From NCBI GenBank assembly GCA_021801945.1, contig JAKABE010000017.1, forward strand, positions 1 to 20,943: a DNA stretch of 20,943 bases. The letters are read 5' to 3'. The number at the start of each line of letters is the position of its first letter. The first letter of the stretch is position 1. The notes under the pieces were generated by a model, which did not search any database, was not told the origin of the DNA, and worked only from the letters and a program-made list of their open reading frames with translations. The position numbers were made by a program, and so were the translations under genes. Below, one piece after another: positions 14,678 through 20,943 of the stretch. This stretch comes from Acidobacteriota bacterium. GTDB lineage: Bacteria > Acidobacteriota > Terriglobia > Terriglobales > Acidobacteriaceae.

Positions 14678-16845
14678 ACGCTACCGTTCTTCCCATCTTG
14701 GTTGAAGCGGCTCTGCGCTCGCTCGCCGCGGCAGCCGTCGTGTGGGCCGTGTTGCGCCTGCTGCGCGTTCACAACGTGCCCGCGCAAAAGACCGCATGGA
14801 GTCTGGTGCTCGCGGCGGCGCTGGCCATGCCCTTCGCGGTGCGCTGGCTGCCCGCTGCTGGCGCCATCCAGTTGCCCAGGATCGTCCTGCCGTCTCTTAC
14901 CTCGACCCATGCGGCGGCGTTGAATTCGTCTCCCTCGGCGGCGCGCTTCGCGTCAAGAGCGGCGCAGACCGCCGCACCGGCCGAGGCAGCGGCTCTGAAT
15001 GCAGCCGCCTTAGCCTTAGCGCGCTCTACCGAGGCGCCGATCGCCGAGCCAGGCTCCGAAAGCACGGACCCGGCGAATGCGTTGCCGAACAACGTAGACT
15101 TCGCCGGACGGCCCACCGCCGCGGCGCCGCTATCGGATGAGCCCGCAGCAAACCATTCCTGGCCGATCCAGCCACTGACTCTTGCCGGGCTGCTCTACAT
15201 TGCCGTTGCCGCAGTCTTGCTGCTCCGCCTGCTGACTGGTCTTGCTGCCGCTTTCCGGCTTTGGTTCACGGCGCAGCCGGTCTCCGCCGCCGATTGTGCG
15301 GAGATTGCGCCCGGCGCGTCCGTGCGCTGCAGCAGCCGCGTGAGTTCGCCGGCCAATATCGCCTCAGGGATTGTGCTGCCTGTCGATTGCCGGGCGTGGG
15401 AGCCTGAAAAGCTGCGCATTGTGCTGGCTCACGAGCATTCCCACATCCGCCAGGGCGACTTCTATCTGCAACTGCTGGCCGGCCTCTACACGGCGCTGTT
15501 CTGGTTCAGTCCGTTGGGCTGGTGGCTCAAGCGCAAACTCTCCGAACTGGGCGAGGCCATGGGCGACCGCGCCGCCCTGCAGGAGGCCGCCAGCCGCTCC
15601 TCTTATGCCCGGTTGCTGCTCGAATTCGCGGCTCACCCGCGCCCCACCCTTACAGGAGTCGCCATGGCACGCACCGGAAATCTCACCCCTCGCATCGAGC
15701 GCCTGCTCAATGAGACAAACTTCAGCCAGGCCTTTGCCGCCGGACGCCGCCGCGCCGCGCTGGTTGTTCTGCTGGTCCCTGCGGTGCTCTTTGTCTCCGC
15801 TGCGCAGGTCCGCGTTCAGGCCGCCGGCCAAGAGGCGCCGCAGGTGGTCACTCCACAGTTGACCTCTCAGGCGCAGTCGCAGTCTTCGCAGCCTTCGACA
15901 GGCGTCTCGCAGCCGACCGATGAACCGATCACCACCGATCAGACGCCGACGCCGACGCCGGCGCCTGCTTCCGCGTCCGCTCCGTTTGTTCCGGCGCCGC
16001 CGCAAACCGTCGTCGTCCCGCCCATACCCCCCGTCCACGTAGAAGTTCCGGCGATTCCGCCCGTCCATGTCCAAGTTCCGCCCATGCCCGATCTCAGGGC
16101 GGCCATCGACGCGGCGCTGAAAGCGGAAGGTGAGGCATTGCGGCAGAGCCGCAACTTCGGCGGCTACTCATGCTTCGACTCGAAGGACGGCGACGCCTGG
16201 GCACTGGTTCAAGGATCTGGCCAACCGCAAATGCACATTCCGTGCTCGCGGCAATCGCTTTCATACGGTGAAGCAAGCCAGGAGATCGCCAAGGCGCGCA
16301 AAATGGCGCACGGACCATTCTTGTGGTTCGAGCACGGCGGCAAGTCCTATATCGTAGAAGACCCGTCGATCGTAGCGCAGATTGAGGCCATGCAAAAACC
16401 CATCGAGAATCTGCGCAGCCAGATGCGCGAGGTCGGAGGGCAGATGCGCGCGCTCGGCCAGCAGATGCGTGAGCAGGGCCGCCAGCAGCGCCAGGCGGAA
16501 ATTCCCAAGCCCGACCTCTCCAAAGAGATGGCCGATCTGAACGCGGCCGTCGCCAGCCTCAAGAATAGCCAGGGAAACATGATCACTCAGCAGCAGTTGA
16601 TGCAACTGCAGCGCAGGATCGCCGAGATTCAGCGCCGGTTGAGCCAGGCGGAAAGCGGCCTCTACGCGCAATACGACCAATGGGGCAAAGTTATGGGAGA
16701 ATTCGGCGCACAAGAAGGCAAGCTGGGCGCCGAGCAAGGCCGCCTGGGTGCGCAGATGGCCCACCTGGCCGCCAGGAATCAGGCACAGATCCGCGCCCTT
16801 ATCGCCCAAACCCTGCGGGATGGAAAAGCCAGGCCCGTCCGATAA
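14674..16845 (+). CDS. M56 (BlaR1-like) membrane metallopeptidase with heptad-repeat tail
   Basis: A 723-residue membrane protein, the likely sensor-protease partner of the upstream BlaI. Hydrophobic helices lie at about 10-30, 40-59, 167-198 and 361-378. The M56 zinc site is H253-E-H-S-H257 with the third ligand in EAMGD (Glu294, Asp298). Unlike staphylococcal BlaR1, no penicillin-binding sensor domain follows. Instead there is a Pro-rich linker (about 410-475), a small domain with Cys500 and Cys524 that could form a disulfide, FLWFEHGGKSYIVEDP, and two glycine-containing heptad blocks (about 579-607, QMRALGQ type; 673-700, KLGAEQG type). A strong AAGGAGG precedes the ATG, which overlaps the blaI stop. 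The signal it senses is unknown. Confidence 0.85.
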   Translation: MNATVLPILVEAALRSLAAAAVVWAVLRLLRVHNVPAQKTAWSLVLAAALAMPFAVRWLPAAGAIQLPRIVLPSLTSTHAAALNSSPSAARFASRAAQTAAPAEAAALNAAALALARSTEAPIAEPGSESTDPANALPNNVDFAGRPTAAAPLSDEPAANHSWPIQPLTLAGLLYIAVAAVLLLRLLTGLAAAFRLWFTAQPVSAADCAEIAPGASVRCSSRVSSPANIASGIVLPVDCRAWEPEKLRIVLAHEHSHIRQGDFYLQLLAGLYTALFWFSPLGWWLKRKLSELGEAMGDRAALQEAASRSSYARLLLEFAAHPRPTLTGVAMARTGNLTPRIERLLNETNFSQAFAAGRRRAALVVLLVPAVLFVSAAQVRVQAAGQEAPQVVTPQLTSQAQSQSSQPSTGVSQPTDEPITTDQTPTPTPAPASASAPFVPAPPQTVVVPPIPPVHVEVPAIPPVHVQVPPMPDLRAAIDAALKAEGEALRQSRNFGGYSCFDSKDGDAWALVQGSGQPQMHIPCSRQSLSYGEASQEIAKARKMAHGPFLWFEHGGKSYIVEDPSIVAQIEAMQKPIENLRSQMREVGGQMRALGQQMREQGRQQRQAEIPKPDLSKEMADLNAAVASLKNSQGNMITQQQLMQLQRRIAEIQRRLSQAESGLYAQYDQWGKVMGEFGAQEGKLGAEQGRLGAQMAHLAARNQAQIRALIAQTLRDGKARPVR

Positions 16846-17971
16846 CCACCGCCCCGAAGGAAAGAGACGTAGGACGATGGTCACGGTTGAGTGATTGAAT
16901 CACCGAGGATCGGACGTCCTACCCTCGATGTGTTTTTGATTCTGCAGTCAGGGTGTGGACCCTGAGAATAATTGCGGCAACTATGAACTCCGATTTATTG
17001 GAGTTCCGAAGGCTCTTTGGCCCAAGTCTTGAGGTAATTCTGACGACTATCTAGAGGAGTGTTCCGCCACCAGAACAATAATTCTACGAACTATTGCCAT
17101 AAGTCTCTGTAAGTCAATAGCTTATGCAGTTCAATCGGGCCATCGAATTTGCACTGCATCAATCCGCTGATCGACTCACAGGGGAAAATTGGGGAAGGGC
17201 AGCGTCATGGCCGAATTCACGAATGGCGCTATTTGCAAAATTTAGGTTGAGTAATGCGTGCGAAGGTCTGCATTGGACGACAGCCTCATCCGAATTCAAG
17301 GGCAATACCGTCTGAGCAAAGTCCCAAGAGATTCTCTCCTGCTCCAGTCGAACATGGTTCCCCCAGAGGTGCGTACGTCAGCAAGAGAACGGAGCCAGAT
17401 TCCTTCTCTTCGTGAGGCCCACGAAGAACGACGCTTTTACGTTTCTCGGGCCGGTGAAGCACTTGTCCCACTCAGGGAGTCGGCCGATGAATATCTATTG
17501 GCAATTGGAACATTCGATGCCTGCGCGGTTCTTTGAGCTTTGCGCCTCCCTCCGAGACGCTTGAAGACGACGAGAAACTCTGCCTGTCTTTAGGAGCGCG
17601 GCGGCGACCAATCATTGACCGGTGCGCCCCGCGAGATGTGAATGACATGATGCGATCGAAGTGCTGGATATGCTGTTTGGAGACCAGGCAATATCGTGGA
17701 TTGCTGCCAACAAGAACGGCTGAAGAGCGAGCCCCTTCGCCAATTCAACGGGCCAAAGGGTAACACTTGCCGACTAATCGCCCGCACCGCCGCTGACGGC
17801 ATCTAACTTTCTCTTTTCAAAGTAAATACACGGATTTCACGACACTTGCCCGCCGACCGCAGATCTTAACGGTAAACGCATTTGGACCGTGAGCGAGGGG
17901 CCCTGACGAATATCAGGACCATGTTCTCTAAGGCGTATCATTGGAATTCCTGCGACGAGTGGAGGCGAAGG
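16846..17971. other. 1.1 kb gap with several hairpins and no convincing gene
   Basis: Inverted repeats cluster just after the M56 gene: GTAGGACG (16869-16876) with CGTCCTAC (16915-16922), TCAGGGT-GTGG-ACCCTGA (16948-16965) and GAACTCC-N8-GGAGTTC (16985-17006). The following sequence to about 17880 is AT-richer than the flanking genes. Short plus-strand frames (17124-17315, 17258-17536, 17533-17763) have no ribosome binding site, overlap one another and show no motif, so I do not call them. The open frame upstream of the MutS-like gene from 17882 belongs to this gap. Confidence 0.4.
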
Positions 17972-19807
17972 ATGGATCAAACTCCAGAAAGGCCCAAAAT
18001 TGAGTCCCCGCTGGCAGTCTATCAGCGGTTATTGGCCCAGAATCGGGATCAGTTAGCTTATGTGCAGAAATGGGACTGGGGCCTCGGATACGCGAAGCTT
18101 GCCATTGGACTTTTGGAAGTGGCGCTCTTGGTCTGGTTTGTGCATGAGCGCCACGGGGCTTGGGTGTTGCTGATACCCGTGGCCGTCTTTATTGTGCTTG
18201 CGGTTGCGCACGAGAAAGTATTGACACGTATACAGGAACTCAAAGCCCTGATCACTTACTACGATCGGGGAGTAGCACGGCTGGAAGACCGCTGGGTGGG
18301 AAAGGGCGAACGCGGCGAACGCTTTATGGATGCTGCTCATCCATACGCCCGAGACCTGGATGTTTTTGGTGTGGGCTCGCTCTTCGAGTTCCTTTGCACC
18401 GTCCGTACTCGCGCGGGAGAAGAGACGCTCGCGCGTTGGCTGCTGAAGCCGGCACCTCCAGATGAGATTCGCGCTCGTCAATGCGCAGCGCAGGAGCTGA
18501 AAACGCGCGTGAAGTTCCGGGAGAGATTGTTCACCGCTGGAGACAAGGTTCGCCTTGGCCTTCATCCAGATTCGCTGGCGGCTTGGGGAGAAGGGAAATC
18601 ATCGCCTCAATCACGATGGCTCCAGGTGCTTGCCGCCTCGCTGGCATTTCTCTGGCTCGTGCTGGTAGCGTTGTCGGCTGCAGGTTACTTCAACCCAGCA
18701 CTGCATCTTTCCTACCTGCCACTGCTCCTGCTCTCGATGACCAACGGGATTCTGTATCGGTTCCTCATGAAGCGCTTTCCAACATCCGCTGAAGCTATGG
18801 AAGCAGCTGTCGACGATCTCGATCTGCTCGTGGAGATTCTGCGGGTTCTCGAACGGGAACCATTCGATTCGCCGCGGCTCGCAAAGTTGCAGTCAGCGCT
18901 TGACGCTGGCGGACTTCCCCCTTCGGCCGCGATAAAGCGGCTGGACCGGATTGTGCGGCATCTCGAGCATAGAAGAAATCCGTATTTTAGCGTCTTTGGC
19001 CTGGACCGTTTCCTCCTCTTCACCGTACGGTGGATGTTTAAGACCGAAGCTTGGCGCAGGCAATTCGGTCCGGCCATCCGTGGCTGGCTTGGAGCGGTCG
19101 GGGAGATGGAGGTGCTCGCCGCGTTTTCCGGCTACGCATATGAGCATCCCGGCGATGCGTGGCCTGAGATTGACGATGAGAGACCGGGTTTCGAGGCGGA
19201 ATCCTTCGCGCATCCGCTCCTGCCCGAAAGCAAAGCCGTACGGAACGATTTGAAATTTGGCGATGGCCTCCGACTGATCGTCCTCAGCGGGCCGAATATG
19301 TCGGGCAAGAGCACATTTATTCGGGGAATTGGAGTCAATGCAGTTTTGACGCAGTGTGGCGCTCCGGTGCGAGCGAAGCGGTTGCGTATGTCGCAGCTCG
19401 CAATTGGTGCTTCGATCTGCGTTCTGGATTCCTTGCAGGGCGGAGTCTCCCGTTTCTATGCGGAGATCAAGCGCCTCAAATTGATTTCAGACTTGGCGCA
19501 AGGCCCGATGCCCGCCCTGTTCCTGCTGGATGAACTGCTCTCTGGGACAAATTCGCATGATCGGCTCCTGGGAACACAAATGTTGGTCAACGATCTGGTG
19601 CAGCGTGGAGCCATGGGCATGGTCACAACCCACGATTTAGCGCTCGCGCACATTCCCGAGAGCATGAATGGAAGCGCGCGGAATTATCACTTCGAAGATC
19701 ACTTGGAGAACGGACAACTCGTCTTCGATTTCAAGCTCAAGGCCGGGATTGTTCAGACCAGCAATGCTATTAAGCTCATGCAGTCGATCGGACTGTTGAG
19801 CGATTAG
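17972..19807 (+). CDS. Membrane-anchored MutS-like ATPase
   Basis: A 611-residue MutS-related protein. The C-terminal ATPase is complete: Walker A GPNMSGKST at 440-448, SQLAIGASICVLDSLQGGVSRFYAEIKRLK (the MutS signature region), Walker B FLLDE with Asp520-Glu521, SGTNSHDR, and the TTHD switch. The N-terminal mismatch-recognition domain of true MutS is missing. Instead two pairs of hydrophobic helices occur at about 42-57/63-79 and 216-240/247-268, so it should sit in the membrane. A role in classical mismatch repair is therefore doubtful; families like this are usually annotated only as MutS-related. GGAGG lies six bases before the ATG at 17972, so the longer open frame from a TTG at 17882 is rejected. 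It appears monocistronic. Confidence 0.85.
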   Translation: MDQTPERPKIESPLAVYQRLLAQNRDQLAYVQKWDWGLGYAKLAIGLLEVALLVWFVHERHGAWVLLIPVAVFIVLAVAHEKVLTRIQELKALITYYDRGVARLEDRWVGKGERGERFMDAAHPYARDLDVFGVGSLFEFLCTVRTRAGEETLARWLLKPAPPDEIRARQCAAQELKTRVKFRERLFTAGDKVRLGLHPDSLAAWGEGKSSPQSRWLQVLAASLAFLWLVLVALSAAGYFNPALHLSYLPLLLLSMTNGILYRFLMKRFPTSAEAMEAAVDDLDLLVEILRVLEREPFDSPRLAKLQSALDAGGLPPSAAIKRLDRIVRHLEHRRNPYFSVFGLDRFLLFTVRWMFKTEAWRRQFGPAIRGWLGAVGEMEVLAAFSGYAYEHPGDAWPEIDDERPGFEAESFAHPLLPESKAVRNDLKFGDGLRLIVLSGPNMSGKSTFIRGIGVNAVLTQCGAPVRAKRLRMSQLAIGASICVLDSLQGGVSRFYAEIKRLKLISDLAQGPMPALFLLDELLSGTNSHDRLLGTQMLVNDLVQRGAMGMVTTHDLALAHIPESMNGSARNYHFEDHLENGQLVFDFKLKAGIVQTSNAIKLMQSIGLLSD

Positions 19808-20141
19808 CGCCAGTTGCGTAAGGTCAAATGTCGCGGCTTTTTCAAAGACATTGAGTCGATTCCGGTCGGTTGGCGGGCCGTCGTGGATGGGGTAAGGGCC
19901 TGGTTGACCGGTAATAACCGTCGCGTTACAAAGAAAGCAACATCCGCGGAAAGAACCGCTGAGCAGTTGTCCGCTGCGCCAGGCACTGGCCGACATTTCA
20001 TTACATACCGGAGGCATGGCCAAGGCCCATGACAGTCGATGAAGATCTGGCCTGTCCATCCCTCTCCTCTCTTTGCCTTACCTGTGGACATTCTGACTAT
20101 CGCGACGCAATCATATAGGCAGATTCTCGACAGGAGGGAAA
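19808..20141. other. Intergenic region between MutS-like and padR genes
   Basis: No gene is supported. Overlapping minus-strand frames (19637-20059 and 19804-20202) and a plus frame at 19814-20032 have no ribosome binding site and no motif. The last 60 bases contain the padR upstream region and its strong AGGAGGG; I cannot choose a convincing promoter there. Confidence 0.45.
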
Positions 20142-20480
20142 ATGGGCGAGCAAAAGTCCGACGTGTTGCAGGGGACGCTCGATCTGATGGTGCTAAAGAC
20201 ACTGGAAGCCATGGGCCCGCTCCACGGCTACGGCATCGCCCGCCGTATTGAGCAGGTCAGCGGCAACTCTCTCACTCTCAACCAGGGCACCATCTACCCT
20301 GCGCTCCTCCGCCTCGAGCAGCGCGGCTGGATTCGAAGCGAATGGGGCACATCGGAGACGAATCGTCGCGCGAAGTTCTACTCTCTCAACCGCACGGGCC
20401 GAAAGAAGATCGCGGAGGAGACGGAGAACTGGGAGCGAGTTTCCGCAACGATGGCCCGAATTCTGGCGCCTGGCAGTTAG
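20142..20480 (+). CDS. PadR-family transcriptional regulator
   Basis: A 112-residue PadR regulator consisting of the winged-helix domain (DVLQGTLDLMVLKTLEAMGPLHGYGIARRIEQVS, LNQGTIYPALLRLEQRGWIRSEWG) and one C-terminal dimerisation helix (TGRKKIAEETENWERVSATMARIL). This short subtype is common in Acidobacteriota, where it typically precedes a large MacB/FtsX-like ABC permease gene. Here no permease follows; only a 35-codon open frame comes next. AGGAGGG lies a few bases before the ATG. The effector and targets are unknown. Confidence 0.88.
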   Translation: MGEQKSDVLQGTLDLMVLKTLEAMGPLHGYGIARRIEQVSGNSLTLNQGTIYPALLRLEQRGWIRSEWGTSETNRRAKFYSLNRTGRKKIAEETENWERVSATMARILAPGS

Positions 20481-20488
20481 GAACTGCG

Positions 20489-20596
20489 ATGGTTTGGTTC
20501 AGATTCTGGCGAACTGAGCCCGGGGTGCTACTGCCCAAACTCTTGGGCCGCTTCCCTGACAGCGCGCTTTCCTACACTCTCTATATCCTCGAATAG
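20489..20596 (+). pseudogene. Short open frame after padR, possible permease remnant
   Basis: It encodes 35 residues starting MVWFRFWRTEPGVLLPKLLG. AGGA lies six bases before its ATG, and it starts eight bases after the padR stop. The Trp/Arg-rich beginning resembles the N-termini of the permeases that often follow this padR subtype, but it then ends at a TAG with no later permease sequence. It could equally be a chance frame. Confidence 0.22.
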
Positions 20597-20678
20597 GAAT
20601 CCTCGATCCTCATTGTCGCCAGCGACGCGAGCTTTTCATGGGCTGAGGCCCCGCGATCTGAAGGGTAACGTCGGTCGT

Positions 20679-20739
20679 GGGCGGTGAACCGCCATAGTCG
20701 CCCGTGGTGATTCGGCTCACGCTGGGGCGACCACCGCCC
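20679..20739. other. Large imperfect hairpin, 8 + 7 bp stem
   Basis: GGGCGGTG (20679-20686) pairs with CACCGCCC (20732-20739), and GTCGCCC (20697-20703) pairs with GGGCGAC (20725-20731). The right arms are directly adjacent, while the left arms are separated by a 10-base bulge; the apical loop is 21 bases. This could be a transcription terminator or a structured RNA element upstream of the final gene. Confidence 0.5.
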
Positions 20740-20806
20740 CCCCGGCAACTAGGTGCGAGCCAGCCCTCTTACGCAATCTTTACGCCGTGGTAAATAGGCT
20801 TGGACT

Positions 20807-20943
20807 ATGGCAGATTCTCTCCATCGTGTGCTTCGCCTCATACTCCTAATGCTTGCAGCATTCGCAATTGCCGGGATTTGCGCTCTGCTGGTTTGGGATG
20901 TGCGCCCGCAACTCTTCGCGCCGAAAGCTCACGCCCTGCTTGG
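20807..20943 (+). CDS. N-terminus of an unidentified membrane protein (cut by window end)
   Basis: The frame is open from the ATG at 20807 to the edge (45 codons). It begins MADSLHRVLRLILLMLAAFAIAGICALLVWDVRPQLF, a basic start followed by one strong hydrophobic helix at about 8-29. This fits an integral membrane protein or an uncleaved anchor. The ribosome binding site is weak (AGG eight bases upstream). I do not recognise the family from this fragment. Confidence 0.55.
   Translation, partial: MADSLHRVLRLILLMLAAFAIAGICALLVWDVRPQLFAPKAHALL

Larger units (their letters stand above)
20481..20806. other. Intergenic region downstream of padR
   Basis: It contains a 35-codon frame directly after padR (20489-20596), a large imperfect hairpin (20679-20739) and the upstream region of the next gene. 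A possible -10 element TAAATA lies at 20791-20796, 10 bases before the ATG at 20807, with only a weak TTACGC-like -35. Confidence 0.35.

Noticed and set aside
15938..15965. Short GACGCC-type tandem repeat
   Set aside because: It encodes the Thr-Pro repeats of the M56 linker, so low-complexity coding sequence explains it.
15364..16074. 236-codon antisense frame in the M56 gene
   Set aside because: Its Arg/Gly-rich translation mirrors the Pro/Ala-rich linker of the M56 protein, and the plus strand has the HEHSH site.
16261..16884. 207-codon antisense frame with leucine-rich translation
   Set aside because: It is the reverse of the Gln/Gly heptad repeat region of the M56 protein; the apparent repeats come from that.
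17124..17763. Three small plus-strand frames in the gap before the MutS-like gene
   Set aside because: They overlap one another, have no ribosome binding sites and no recognisable motif.
19637..20202. Two overlapping minus-strand frames between the MutS-like and padR genes
   Set aside because: They run into the real genes on either side, lack start signals and have no family resemblance.

Overview
The window looks like a chromosomal segment of an Acidobacteriota member (Terriglobia/Acidobacteriales type). That is an inference from gene content: small PilZ proteins, a BlaI plus M56 (BlaR1-like) pair whose peptidase has a glycine-rich heptad tail, a short PadR regulator, NIPSNAP and PQQ-dehydrogenase genes, and GC-rich coding DNA. 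I found no rRNA, tRNA, CRISPR array, intact insertion sequence or phage gene.

Region 1 (1-7630) reads as a sugar, polyol or sugar-acid oxidation locus. It holds a Tat-exported NIPSNAP protein (minus, cut by the window edge), a periplasmic PQQ dehydrogenase with an inserted cytochrome c domain (plus), two short-chain dehydrogenases in one minus-strand unit, an IclR-type regulator and an SMP-30/gluconolactonase-like protein. A PQQ dehydrogenase can make a lactone that an SMP-30 protein opens, and the SDRs could act on further intermediates. The main discovery here is a 15-bp palindrome, TTGCA-N5-TGCAA, upstream of three of these transcription units (743-757 perfect, 6565-6579 perfect arms, 5046-5060 one mismatch). 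It is the size of known IclR-family operators, so the locus is probably one regulon. A decayed coding remnant lies just before the IclR gene.

Region 2 (7924-9548, minus) is a probable three-gene unit: a conserved small protein of unknown function, then two PilZ-domain proteins, one with a long charged coiled-coil tail. PilZ domains usually bind cyclic di-GMP.

Region 3 (9704-12748) has a JAMM/MPN+ metallopeptidase and a MoeB/ThiF-rhodanese fusion, with a convergent Dps ferritin-like gene between them. The two plus-strand genes fit a sulfur-carrier-protein pathway, although no ThiS/MoaD/CysO carrier is in view. A perfect 16-bp-stem hairpin closes this region.

Region 4 (12794-16845) has a YacL-like membrane PIN-TRAM protein (minus) divergent from a blaI-M56 operon. 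The blaI promoter carries a BlaI-like palindrome over its -10 element, and its predicted transcription start lies only a few bases before the ATG, so the mRNA is probably leaderless and autoregulated.

Region 5 (16846-20943) starts with a roughly 1.1 kb gap with several hairpins. It continues with a membrane-anchored MutS-like ATPase, an apparently orphan PadR regulator, a large imperfect hairpin, and the start of an unidentified membrane protein that runs off the end.
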